Source: Uliginosibacterium gangwonense DSM 18521 (GTDB lineage Bacteria > Pseudomonadota > Gammaproteobacteria > Burkholderiales > Rhodocyclaceae). Taken from it: 64,000 bases of DNA. A program made the position numbers and the translations under genes. Shown piece after piece: positions 36,978 to 45,686 of this stretch (position 1 is its first letter; each line of letters begins with the position of its first letter). The stretch spans positions 193,954 to 257,953 of the forward strand of contig NZ_KB892835.1 of NCBI RefSeq assembly GCF_000373965.1, given 5' to 3'. Under the pieces are notes generated by a model. It worked only from the letters and a program-made list of their open reading frames with translations, searched no databases and was not told the origin of the DNA.

Positions 36978-38351
36978 ATGCAGACACTGGCTCCGGAAAT
37001 TTTCAAGACGTATGACATTCGAGGTATTGTTGGCTCCAGTCTGACTGTTGACGCTGTGTGTGCAATCGGGCGAGCTTTGGGATCGGCTGCAATCGCCCAG
37101 GCGCAGAAGACAATCGTGGTCGGGCGGGATGGGCGTTTATCTGGCCCCGCATTTGCCGAGGCGCTCACCGATGGTATTACCCGCACAGGTGTTGATGTCA
37201 TCGATATTGGTTGCGTGGCGACCCCCGTCACCTACTTTGCGGCTTATCACCTGGGGGCACATTCCTGCGTCTCGATTACCGGCAGTCACAATCCGCCTGA
37301 CTATAACGGCCTGAAAATGGTGTTGCAGGATCAGACTTTACATGGAGAGTTGATCCAGGATCTGCGCCGCCGCATTGTAGAAGGGGATTTTGTTGCAGGC
37401 GTAGGGCGTGTGACCCGCACCGACGTGCGCCCCGCCTATATTGAGCGCATTCTGGGTGATGTCCGGCTTGCTCGGCCGATGAAGATTGTGCTGGATTCCG
37501 GTAATGGTGTGGCGGGCAATACCGCGCCCGAACTCTTCCGGCGGCTTGGTTGTGAGTTGACCGAGCTGTTCTCCGAGGTGGATGGTACTTTTCCTCACCA
37601 TCATCCTGACCCTTCCAAGGCAGAGAATCTACAAGACGTGATCCATGCGCTGTGGCAGGGCGATGCTGAAATCGGCCTGGCTTTTGACGGGGACGGGGAT
37701 CGCCTTGGGGTGGTTACCCAGGATGGGGAAATCATTTATCCGGATCGCCAGCTCATGCTGTTTGCGGCCGAGCTGTTGAGCCGCCAACCGGGAGCGCAGA
37801 TCATTTACGACATCAAGTGCAGTGGCAAGCTGGCACCTTGGATTCGTGCGCACGGTGGTCAGCCATTGATGTGGAAAACCGGCCATGCTCTGCTCAAGGC
37901 CAAGTTACGCGAAACAGGGGCGCCACTCGCAGGCGAGATGAGTGGGCATATCTTCTTCAAGGATCGCTGGTATGGCTTTGACGATGGCCTGTATGCCGGT
38001 GCGCGCCTGCTTGAGATTCTGTCACGCAGCCCGGACGCCAATGCTGTGCTCAAGGCTTTGCCCACGGCTGTCAGCACTCCTGAACTCAATATTGCAATGA
38101 AAGAGGGGGAGGCGCCCCTATTGCTTGAAAAGCTCCAACACCTGCGGTTTGCGGGAGAAATCGATCGCATCACCCTGGATGGCCTGCGCGTTGAGTTCAA
38201 GGATGGTTTTGGCCTGATACGGGCATCGAATACCACGCCTGTGGCGGTGCTTCGTTTTGAGGCCGACAACGCAGAGGCCTTGGCGCGTATCCAGGGCTTG
38301 TTCCGTGATGCCATCACCCGTCATTGGGATGGACTGGATCTGCCTTTTTAG
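36978..38351 (+). CDS. Phosphomannomutase/phosphoglucomutase (AlgC/ManB type)
   Basis: 457-aa alpha-D-phosphohexomutase interconverting hexose 6-phosphates and 1-phosphates. The phosphoserine loop is TGSHNPPDYNGLKM, the metal site AFDGDGDRLGVV, the sugar-specificity loop GEMSGHIFF and the phosphate-binding RASNTTP near the C-terminus. GEMSGHIF fits dual phosphomannomutase/phosphoglucomutase enzymes. It could convert glucose-1-phosphate from the sucrose phosphorylase at 47.3 kb into glucose-6-phosphate; that link is inference, and a cell-surface polysaccharide role is equally possible. Confidence 0.93.
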   Translation: MQTLAPEIFKTYDIRGIVGSSLTVDAVCAIGRALGSAAIAQAQKTIVVGRDGRLSGPAFAEALTDGITRTGVDVIDIGCVATPVTYFAAYHLGAHSCVSITGSHNPPDYNGLKMVLQDQTLHGELIQDLRRRIVEGDFVAGVGRVTRTDVRPAYIERILGDVRLARPMKIVLDSGNGVAGNTAPELFRRLGCELTELFSEVDGTFPHHHPDPSKAENLQDVIHALWQGDAEIGLAFDGDGDRLGVVTQDGEIIYPDRQLMLFAAELLSRQPGAQIIYDIKCSGKLAPWIRAHGGQPLMWKTGHALLKAKLRETGAPLAGEMSGHIFFKDRWYGFDDGLYAGARLLEILSRSPDANAVLKALPTAVSTPELNIAMKEGEAPLLLEKLQHLRFAGEIDRITLDGLRVEFKDGFGLIRASNTTPVAVLRFEADNAEALARIQGLFRDAITRHWDGLDLPF

Positions 38352-38407
38352 GGCGCCGATGTGGCGCCAAGCCCCGTCATTTGTGAAAATGAGTTAAAAA
38401 ATCTTTT

Positions 38408-38421
38408 TGATAACGTTATCA
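38408..38421. promoter_or_regulatory. LacI-type palindrome, distal site
   Basis: TGATAACGTTATCA is a perfect 14-bp palindrome 57 bp after the phosphomannomutase stop and about 410 bp before the LacI gene. It shares the AACGTT centre with the site at 38815-38826. Confidence 0.55.
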
Positions 38422-38814
38422 TCGCTATAACTTCGTTTAAAAATCTATTTCAATGAAACCGACACAACGCGTAGCCCGGAGTCCGTGTCTTCTCACTAAA
38501 GATTAAGGCAAAGAGCCCCTACCGATAAACTGTTATGTGCCCCAAGTCGGCTTGTTTGCACAACATGGGAAAAGATGTTTTGCGGTGATTTGTCGGTATC
38601 TTGCCTCTTTATGCTGCCTTTTACACCCATTGTGCGCTGAGCGTGATTTGTGCCCGCCATGTTTTCACAGCGCTTCTTCGGGTGTCTTGATGACGGTGTT
38701 TTCTGGTTGGCTGATGGGTACAAGTAGGCTCTTGTGCTTGTATGGCGGTATGATTTTCTCTACAGAAAGTGATGCAAAGCCCTGCGCTTTATGTAACATA
38801 TCGAAAGTTTGTAA

Positions 38815-38826
38815 GAAAACGTTTTC
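38815..38826. promoter_or_regulatory. LacI-type operator overlapping the regulator's translation start region
   Basis: GAAAACGTTTTC, a perfect 12-bp palindrome ending five bases before the ATG of the LacI-family gene. The position suggests autorepression. The form is typical of LacI/GalR-family operators with a central CG. Confidence 0.65.
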
Positions 38827-38831
38827 AAGGT

Positions 38832-39824
38832 ATGATCAAAAAACGCAACACCACACTTCGTGATCTGGCTGCTGCGGCAGGGGTCTCAATCGGTACGGTT
38901 TCCCGGGCGCTCAAGAATCAACCTGGAATGTCTGAGCAAACGCGTACGTCAGTTCTCTTGCAAGCTCAGATGCTCGGTTACGACGCATCTAAATTGAGGC
39001 TGGAAAAACCACGTCGTATGCTGTTTTTGACCCATGCGACCCATGCTGCCTTGAGTGATACGCCCGCTTATGTCCGCATCCTGCAGGGGGTGGAACAGGT
39101 GTGCCGTCAGCAAGAGGTTCCGTTGGGCTTGCTGTTGCTGGGGGAAGGCGACTCGATTCGCGTCTGTATCCGGCGATGCGATCCGGATGTGTTGCTACTG
39201 GCAGGATTCTTTGACGAGAATATGCTTGCCGAGATCAAACGTACCGAGCTACGCATGGTGTTGGCGGACCATTTTATAACAGACCGCTTCTGCGTACATG
39301 ACGATCACATCAGCGGAGCCTTGCAGGCAACACGTCATTTGTTTGAGCAAGGCTGCCAGCGGGTGGCGATGATAGGTGGCCCGCTCGCCATGTATCCATT
39401 TGTCTTGCGTGTGCGGGGCTATCGTCAGGCTTTGTATGATGCGCGTCGCCTAGCTGACCCCGATCTGGAGGCAAGCGTGGATATCACACGGCCCTTTGCG
39501 CAAGCAGTGGAAACGGCCATGCACAAGCTGCTTGATCTGCCAGAGCCACCCGATGGCGTCGTAGCATGTAGCGATGCGGTGGCGCTTTGTGCCATGCAGG
39601 TGTGCATTAGACGTGGTTTGCGTGTCCCTGAAGATATCGCCTTTGTGGGGTATGACGATGCGGTAGCCTCTGCCAGCCACAGCCCGGCGCTGAGTTCCAT
39701 TCGTGTGAATAAGGAGCAACTCGGTCGGCATGCAGCTCAGCAACTGATCAGCGGTTATGCTTCGCAGGGAGAAGAGTTATTGCCTGTGGAATTGATCGTG
39801 CGGGCAAGCTCGTTACGAATATAG
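38832..39824 (+). CDS. LacI-family transcriptional regulator
   Basis: 330 aa. The helix-turn-helix TLRDLAAAAGVSIGTVSRALKNQPGMSEQTR is at residues about 8-38, followed by the hinge-like stretch LGYDASKLRLEKPRR and a periplasmic-binding-protein-like sensor domain with DGVVACSDAVALCAM and EDIAFVGYDDAVASASHSPALSSIRV. ATG at 38832 was chosen; the frame is open for 21 more codons upstream. It most likely binds the two AACGTT palindromes nearby. No sugar genes are adjacent except the phosphohexomutase upstream, so its target is unclear. Distinct from the second LacI protein at 53.7 kb. Confidence 0.9.
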   Translation: MIKKRNTTLRDLAAAAGVSIGTVSRALKNQPGMSEQTRTSVLLQAQMLGYDASKLRLEKPRRMLFLTHATHAALSDTPAYVRILQGVEQVCRQQEVPLGLLLLGEGDSIRVCIRRCDPDVLLLAGFFDENMLAEIKRTELRMVLADHFITDRFCVHDDHISGALQATRHLFEQGCQRVAMIGGPLAMYPFVLRVRGYRQALYDARRLADPDLEASVDITRPFAQAVETAMHKLLDLPEPPDGVVACSDAVALCAMQVCIRRGLRVPEDIAFVGYDDAVASASHSPALSSIRVNKEQLGRHAAQQLISGYASQGEELLPVELIVRASSLRI

Positions 39825-39844
39825 AGCGGTGTTTGGTCAGGCTC

Positions 39845-41323
39845 TTAGGTTCCGCAAAACGTCTGGTAATTCATTGTCATTTCCTCTGGTGCGGGTTCAG
39901 CATAGTCTGCGTAGAGGGCTGTTTCCTGATAGGGGGACTTCAAGGCCGCGAGCAATTTTTCAAACGGCGCCAATTCGCCGTTTATTGCTGCAGCCAAAGC
40001 TTCTTCAACGCGGTGGTTGCGTGGGATCAGCCATGGGTTGTGTTGGCGCATTGAATTTGCGCGGGTGGCAGAGGGCGTTTCCTCTGCATGCAGACGGGCG
40101 TGCCAGCGTGCGAGCCAGATAGAAAGGGCGGACTGGTCGGCAAACAGGTTTCTCAGGCGGGATTCATCACCTTCTGCCGCATCGGCCAGGTAGCGCCAGC
40201 CCAGGGTGAAATCTACCTTGTTGACCTGTAGGAGTTCGAGCCAGTCCTGCGCCAACATCTCATCGGCGCTATCTGCTTCGTCGTTTGCCGAACTCAACCC
40301 CAGTTTGGCCCGCATGTTTTTCAGCCACTGCTGATGGTACATATTCGGGAAACTGTTGATGACAGCCTCCGCTTCTGCAAGAGTTTGTTCCGGCGGCATT
40401 TCCGACAGGGGCAGAAGGGCCTCTGCAAGGCGGGCAAGATTCCACTGCGCGATATGGGGTTGATTGCCAAAGGCATATCTTCCCTGGTGGTCGATTGAGC
40501 TGAATACGGTGTGTGGATCGTAGGCTTCCATGAAGGCACAGGGACCATAGTCGATGGTCTCCCCTGAGATAGTCATGTTGTCGGTATTCATCACGCCATG
40601 GATGAAGCCGATACTCATCCATTGGGCAATGAGGGCGGCCTGCCGTTGCGAGACCTCGCGCAGAAAATCCAACCAATGCAGTTGGGGCGCCTGCAATTGG
40701 GGTGTATGGCGGGTAATTGTGTAGGCCGCCAGTCGCTTGAGGGATTCAAGCTCGCCTCGGGCAGCGAAATACTCAAAGGTGCCCACACGGATGTGGCTCG
40801 CGGCCACGCGGGTGAGCACTGCACCGGGCAAGACCTGATCACGGTAGACGACTTCCCCGGTGCTGACCACGGCCAGTGCACGCGTGGTGGGAATGCTCAA
40901 AGCATGCATAGCCTCACCCAGCAGCACTTCCCGCAGCATCGGGCCGAGTGCAGCCTTGCCGTCGCCATTGCGCGAAAACGGGGTGCGCCCTGAGCCTTTG
41001 AATGCAATGTCGCGGCGGCGATGCTGGCAGTCCAGCACTTCCCCGATCAGTAATGCTCGCCCATCCCCCAGGCTGGGGGAAAGTTGCCCAAACTGATGGC
41101 CTGCATAAGCTTGGGCGATAGGGGTGGCACCTTGCGGTAAAACATTGCCTGAAAACACTGCTGGAAGTGATGGTATATCCGCGTCCTCCACCGCCAGACC
41201 CAGCTCATTGGCAAGCGCCTGATTCCAGAATACGAGGCTGGGTGCTGCGACCTGATAGGGTTGGCAGGGGGCGTAGAGGCCCTGTAACTCGTGCGCATAG
41301 GTATTATCAAATGCGATACGCAT
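39845..41323 (-). CDS. selO: Protein adenylyltransferase SelO (YdiU)
   Basis: 492-aa pseudokinase-fold enzyme that transfers AMP to Ser/Thr/Tyr of proteins. Family signatures: QAYAGHQFGQLSPSLGDGRA, DIAFKGSGRTPFSRNGDGKAALGPMLRE, and the metal-binding HGVMNTDNMTISGETIDYGPCAF. The last residues are FCGT, so a cysteine stands third from the end, the place where eukaryotic SelO has selenocysteine. ATG at 41323 gives the usual start. The gene converges with the LacI gene with only 20 bp between stops. Redox stress is its known context. Confidence 0.96.
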   Translation of the reverse strand: MRIAFDNTYAHELQGLYAPCQPYQVAAPSLVFWNQALANELGLAVEDADIPSLPAVFSGNVLPQGATPIAQAYAGHQFGQLSPSLGDGRALLIGEVLDCQHRRRDIAFKGSGRTPFSRNGDGKAALGPMLREVLLGEAMHALSIPTTRALAVVSTGEVVYRDQVLPGAVLTRVAASHIRVGTFEYFAARGELESLKRLAAYTITRHTPQLQAPQLHWLDFLREVSQRQAALIAQWMSIGFIHGVMNTDNMTISGETIDYGPCAFMEAYDPHTVFSSIDHQGRYAFGNQPHIAQWNLARLAEALLPLSEMPPEQTLAEAEAVINSFPNMYHQQWLKNMRAKLGLSSANDEADSADEMLAQDWLELLQVNKVDFTLGWRYLADAAEGDESRLRNLFADQSALSIWLARWHARLHAEETPSATRANSMRQHNPWLIPRNHRVEEALAAAINGELAPFEKLLAALKSPYQETALYADYAEPAPEEMTMNYQTFCGT

Positions 41324-41405
41324 GATCTGTGGTTCTCGTGTCGGGGGCATCCTTGTTTTTGCCGTGGGAATGAGCACACATGGATGCATGCGTGCTCAGG
41401 CGTTT

Positions 41406-41519
41406 AGAAGCCGTAACAAAATGGTTCTGGCGTTGTTATGCCGCTTTGCCGTACTCGCTGTACTGTCTGCGTCGGCTCGCCTGGCCAGAACCGTTGCACT
41501 CCATTTTGTTACAGCTTCT
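41406..41519. repeat. Imperfect inverted-repeat element between selO and the LytTR gene
   Basis: Outer arms of 19 bp (41406-41424 AGAAGCCGTAACAAAATGG; 41501-41519 its reverse complement with one change). Inner arms GGTTCTGGC (41423-41431) and GCCAGAACC (41484-41492) continue the pairing after an 8-nt bulge. The whole 114 bp can fold into a long hairpin or represent a MITE-like element. No target-site duplication is evident. Confidence 0.65.
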
Positions 41520-41615
41520 TACAGGAAGGATACGCCAGATCAGGGGGCGTGACGAGATTGTCGCCTTGTCATGAATTGCAAATTCAAGGCTGGGCGGTTG
41601 AGGCGTGTTGAAGAA

Positions 41616-42335
41616 TTACAGAATCCCGAGCCGGGCCTTGATTTCAGGCAGCAGACGGCGGCTGATGGGGATCACGCGGCCACTGCGGGTGACGAATTCG
41701 GCGAGCCCGCTCTCCAGGTAGTGCATCTTCTGCACCAGGTCGATATTAACCAGAAATTGCCGGTGGCAGCGCAACAAAGGGGTGCGTTGTTGGAGGATGT
41801 TCAGGCGCAGATCCGTTGGGCGTTCCTTGCCTTCGATGTCCGATACATAGATGCCGGAGGCACGTGACTCAACGCATTCCACCTCGTCGATCTTGAGGAA
41901 CAAAACCACGTTTTGCCCAAAGCAGGGAATCTGGCGCAGGCGGCTCGCCTCTGGCAGTGCATCGTAGTCGTGCTGGGGTACGCCATTGCGCAGACGTTGC
42001 AGGGTCAGCTCCAGACGCTCGGGGGTGACGGGTTTGAGCAGGTAATCAAAGGCGTTTTTCTCAAAAGCCTTGACCGCGTATTCGTCGTAGGCGGTGAGAA
42101 AGACAATGTCCGGCATGTTGTTCGGGTCCAGCATGCCCAGCATCTCGATGCCGGTGATCTGCGGCATCTGGATGTCGAGAAAGACCACGTCCGGCTTGTC
42201 GATATGGATGCGTCCCAGCGCCTCAATGGCGTTGCCACACTCCCCCACGATCTGGATGTCTTTGGCAGGCTCCAGGGCACGCCGAAGCTCCTGGCGGGCA
42301 AGGGGTTCGTCATCGACGATCAGGGCGGTGATCAT
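41616..42335 (-). CDS. LytTR-type response regulator (BtsR/YpdB-like)
   Basis: 239 aa. Receiver domain with TALIVDDEPLARQELRRAL, phosphorylation Asp in VVFLDIQMPQITGIEML and FLTAYDEYAVKAFEKNAFDYLLKP; C-terminal LytTR DNA-binding domain with CVESRASGIYVSDIEGKER and LLRCHRQFLVNIDLV. Only 1 bp separates its ATG from the stop of the LytS-type kinase gene, so the two form one unit. In E. coli the closest systems, BtsSR and YpdAB, respond to pyruvate and nutrient status and drive transporter genes. Confidence 0.92.
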   Translation of the reverse strand: MITALIVDDEPLARQELRRALEPAKDIQIVGECGNAIEALGRIHIDKPDVVFLDIQMPQITGIEMLGMLDPNNMPDIVFLTAYDEYAVKAFEKNAFDYLLKPVTPERLELTLQRLRNGVPQHDYDALPEASRLRQIPCFGQNVVLFLKIDEVECVESRASGIYVSDIEGKERPTDLRLNILQQRTPLLRCHRQFLVNIDLVQKMHYLESGLAEFVTRSGRVIPISRRLLPEIKARLGIL

Positions 42336-42336
42336 G

Positions 42337-44037
42337 TCAGGTCTTGGCCTCCAAAGGGATACGCACGCTGATCCGGGTGAAAACGTCTGGCTCGCAGCTC
42401 ACGGTGACACCACTGGATTCGCCGTAGCGGTTCTTGATGCGGCGGTCCACGATGTTCATTCCCAGCCCGTCTCCCTTGGGTTCGGGGTTGTAAAGCCCGG
42501 CATTGTCCTCCACTTCAAGGAAGATTGCATGCTCGTCCTGGTGGGCGCGGATGCTGATGCGCCCGGTACGGATCATTTGCGAGGTGCCGTGTTTGATGGC
42601 GTTTTCCACCAGCGGTTGCAGAGTGAAGGCGGGTACATGAACGCTCAGTAGGTGCTCGGGGATATCGAATTCCACGGTCAGGCGGTCGGCAAAGCGGGCG
42701 AGCTGGATACCCAGATAGGCTTTGATGTGCTCGATCTCGTCCGAGAGCATCACATCGGCAATCGGGCGTTTGAGATTTTTGCGCAGAAAAACGGCCAGAT
42801 CGGTGAGGAGCTTGCGTGCCTTGGCCGGGTCGTCGTGGGTGACCGAGATGATGATGTTCAGCGTATTGAACAGAAAGTGTGGATTGACCTGCGCATGCAG
42901 GAGCTTGAGCTCCGATTGCAGCAGCAGGTTCTTTTGCTGCTCATAGCGGCCATCCAGAATCTGGCTGGACAGCAGCTTGGCGATCCCTTCGCCCAAGGTG
43001 CGGTTGATGGTCGAGAATATCTTGGTCTTCGGCTCGTAGAGTTTGATCGTGCCGATCACTCGCTTGTTTTCCCCCACCAAGGGGATGACCAGCGAGGAGC
43101 CCAACTTGCAGCTTGGGCTGATGGAGCATTGGTAGGGCACCTCGTAACCATCGGCGAAGATCACCTCGTTGTGATTGATGGCATGCAGGGTGTGTGGCGA
43201 GGTGATCGGTGTGTTGGGCAGGTGATGATCGTCTCCCATGCCGATGAAGGCGAGGATTTTCTCCCTATCCGTAATGGCTACGGCACCTACCCCGGTTTGA
43301 TCGTAGATGATGCGTGCCACGCGCATGCTGTTTTCCTGATCGAAGCCCTCGCGCAACACGCCGTCCACATGTGCGGCAATCTCCAGCGCCTTGGCGGAAA
43401 ACGCACGGGACTGCCGCTCAATGCCATCCCTCCGGTCCAGCAGGATTTCCACGAAAACGGCGGCCCCGGCAGAGTTGGCGATCAGTTCCGGCAGGGCGAT
43501 CAGGGAAACAATGTAGAGCGCTTCGCTAAAGGGGCGTGACAGTGTCAGATCAATGCCGAGCTCAATGACAATTGTGATGGCGGTCAGCCCCCCGGCCAAG
43601 AGGGGGCTGAAGAGCAGCCGGGTCTTGCCATGTTTGATCAGGTAGCGATGAACTAGCCCGCCAATCAGGCCCTGCATGACAATGTCAATAGATGCTGCCA
43701 GCCCGAACGAGCCTCCCAGGCTGTAGCGATGGATGCCTCCTGTAATGCCAACGGCAAGCCCGACGATGGGGCCACCCAGCAGCCCCCCCAGCACGGCGCC
43801 GATGGCAGGGGTGTTGGCTATCGCATTGCCTTTGACAACGGGCAGCCCCAGCAGCGTACCCATGATGCAAAAGGCAGAAAAAATCAGGTAGCACGTAATC
43901 CGATGCGGCCAGCGGATGCTGGCACGGGTCAGCGGGATGAAGAGCCGGGTGCGGCTCAGCACATATGCCACCACCAGATAGACGCACATCTGCTGGAGCA
44001 GCAGCACTGACAGGGCACTTACTGAGTGCATATCCAT
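42337..44037 (-). CDS. LytS/BtsS-type sensor histidine kinase
   Basis: 566 aa. Six or so N-terminal membrane segments form the 5TMR-LYT sensor, with the characteristic GNAIANTPAIGAVLGGLLGGPIVGLAVGITGGIHRYSLGG pattern. A GAF-like domain (about 210-345) follows, then a HisKA_5 kinase with LLHAQVNPHFLFNTLNIII and the ATP domain containing LQPLVENAIKHG and GDGLGMNIVDRRI. E. coli BtsS uses this fold to bind extracellular pyruvate; the neighbouring serine-to-pyruvate genes fit such a ligand, though that is inference. Confidence 0.93.
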   Translation of the reverse strand: MDMHSVSALSVLLLQQMCVYLVVAYVLSRTRLFIPLTRASIRWPHRITCYLIFSAFCIMGTLLGLPVVKGNAIANTPAIGAVLGGLLGGPIVGLAVGITGGIHRYSLGGSFGLAASIDIVMQGLIGGLVHRYLIKHGKTRLLFSPLLAGGLTAITIVIELGIDLTLSRPFSEALYIVSLIALPELIANSAGAAVFVEILLDRRDGIERQSRAFSAKALEIAAHVDGVLREGFDQENSMRVARIIYDQTGVGAVAITDREKILAFIGMGDDHHLPNTPITSPHTLHAINHNEVIFADGYEVPYQCSISPSCKLGSSLVIPLVGENKRVIGTIKLYEPKTKIFSTINRTLGEGIAKLLSSQILDGRYEQQKNLLLQSELKLLHAQVNPHFLFNTLNIIISVTHDDPAKARKLLTDLAVFLRKNLKRPIADVMLSDEIEHIKAYLGIQLARFADRLTVEFDIPEHLLSVHVPAFTLQPLVENAIKHGTSQMIRTGRISIRAHQDEHAIFLEVEDNAGLYNPEPKGDGLGMNIVDRRIKNRYGESSGVTVSCEPDVFTRISVRIPLEAKT

Positions 44038-44191
44038 CGTGGAAAACCTTCCAAACCTTGACCGGAATCGCTATGCATGCGATTTTCAGTATATATGCAG
44101 CGCAGCGCTTTGTTGAAAATGAAACCGGAGCGGCTGGCGCTCCGGTGTTGGGGTGGGGGCAGGTTCAGGCTGCGCCGGTTTGATGCATCAA

Positions 44192-45601
44192 TCAGGGCGC
44201 CCAGCGGATGCAATCGGCGTCGGGTTCCGCAACAAAGCTGATGGGAGCCGACATTTTCAGTGCGAGGCCACCGCAGGATGTTTCGCGGTACTTCGGGCTC
44301 ATGTCCTTGCCTACTTCAAACATCACCTCAATCACCTTGTCGAGGGGGATGATGGGCTCGCTGGCGCGGCACAGCGCCATCCGTGCCGCGTTGATGGCTT
44401 TGACCGCACCCATGGCGTTACGCTCAATGCAGGGAATCTGCACCTGCCCGCCAACCGGGTCACAGGTCAGGCCCAGGTTATGTTCCATGGCAATTTCAGC
44501 GGCAATGCAGACCTGCTGTGGGGTGCCGCCGAGCAGCTCGGCAAGGCCGGCGGCTGCCATCGAGCAGGCCACGCCGACTTCGCCCTGGCAACCGACTTCG
44601 GCGCCGGAGATGGAGGCATTGGTTTTGAACAGCGCACCAATGGCCGCCGACGCCAGGAAGAAGCGGACGCAGGACTCTTCATCCACGGTGCTGATGAAGT
44701 GGTTGTAATAAGCCAATACTGCGGGCACGATGCCGCAGGCACCATTGGTAGGGGCGGTGACCACGCGGCCACCGGCGGCGTTTTCTTCCGAGACCGCAAG
44801 CGCGAACATATTGATCCAGTCGATGATGTTCATTGGGTCGCGTGACAGGGCTTCGGAAGAGGCCAGCCGTCTATGCAGCGCAGCAGCACGACGCGGCACG
44901 CGGAAGGGACCGGGCAGCACGCCTTCGGTCTTTAGGCCGCGCTCCATGCATTGGCGCATTTTGGTCCAGACGTTGCCGAAATATTCGTAGATCTCGTCCC
45001 GCGTGTGCAGGTGGAGTTCATTTTTCAGCACCAGCCCGGACAGGGAAAGCCCCGTGTTGCGGCAGTGAGCAAGCAGTTCGCCCGCACTGGCATAGGGGTA
45101 GGGAACAGTGCTCTGGCCTTCTTCGGCGTTGCCTGCATCGCCGTCTTCAATCACAAAACCACCGCCAATCGAATAGTAGTTTTTGTCGATCAACAGTTGC
45201 TCGCCCGCGTAGGCCTTCATGGTCAAGCCGTTTTCGTGGCGCGGGAGATTGGAGCGGTGAAAAGTCATTGCCGCATCCGGGAAATCGATCTCCGGGCCAT
45301 CCTGGCCGAGGCGAATACGGTGCGAATTGCGCACCTTCTGCACCAGACCGGGGATTGCATCAACGTTGACGGTATCGGGCAATTCGCCCATCAGGCCCAG
45401 CAGGAGGGCCACGTCGGTTTTGTGTCCGCGCCCGGTCAGCGCCAGTGAGCCGTAGACATCGACCACGACTGAGGTCGTCTGCGCCAGCAGAGCTTGTTCG
45501 CGCAGGGTATCAATGAAGCGCCTGGCCGCATTCATCGGCCCCAGGGTATGAGAGCTTGAAGGCCCGATCCCGACCTTGTACAGATGGAACATGCTGATCA
45601 T
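44192..45601 (-). CDS. sdaA: L-serine ammonia-lyase (iron-sulfur type)
   Basis: 469-aa single-chain L-serine dehydratase converting serine to pyruvate and ammonia. N-terminus [29 protein letters not shown] is typical. The iron-sulfur ligands lie in [17 protein letters not shown] (about residue 340) and in [21 protein letters not shown] (about 385). The gene follows the serine transporter with an intercistronic hairpin between them. sdaA or sdaB cannot be separated by sequence here. Confidence 0.96.
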   Translation of the reverse strand: MISMFHLYKVGIGPSSSHTLGPMNAARRFIDTLREQALLAQTTSVVVDVYGSLALTGRGHKTDVALLLGLMGELPDTVNVDAIPGLVQKVRNSHRIRLGQDGPEIDFPDAAMTFHRSNLPRHENGLTMKAYAGEQLLIDKNYYSIGGGFVIEDGDAGNAEEGQSTVPYPYASAGELLAHCRNTGLSLSGLVLKNELHLHTRDEIYEYFGNVWTKMRQCMERGLKTEGVLPGPFRVPRRAAALHRRLASSEALSRDPMNIIDWINMFALAVSEENAAGGRVVTAPTNGACGIVPAVLAYYNHFISTVDEESCVRFFLASAAIGALFKTNASISGAEVGCQGEVGVACSMAAAGLAELLGGTPQQVCIAAEIAMEHNLGLTCDPVGGQVQIPCIERNAMGAVKAINAARMALCRASEPIIPLDKVIEVMFEVGKDMSPKYRETSCGGLALKMSAPISFVAEPDADCIRWAP

Positions 45602-45639
45602 GATTTGAATCCCTCTTAAAACAGCGCTTTTACTTACCG

Positions 45640-45672
45640 CCTGCCTTCAGCGCGATATACGCCGAAGGCAGG
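45640..45672 (-). terminator. Intercistronic stem-loop between transporter and serine dehydratase
   Basis: CCTGCCTTC (45640-45648) pairs with GAAGGCAGG (45664-45672), with a 15-nt loop and no T-run. Probably an mRNA-processing or partial-termination element rather than a full stop. Confidence 0.5.
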
Positions 45673-45686
45673 GTATCTGCCAGAAC

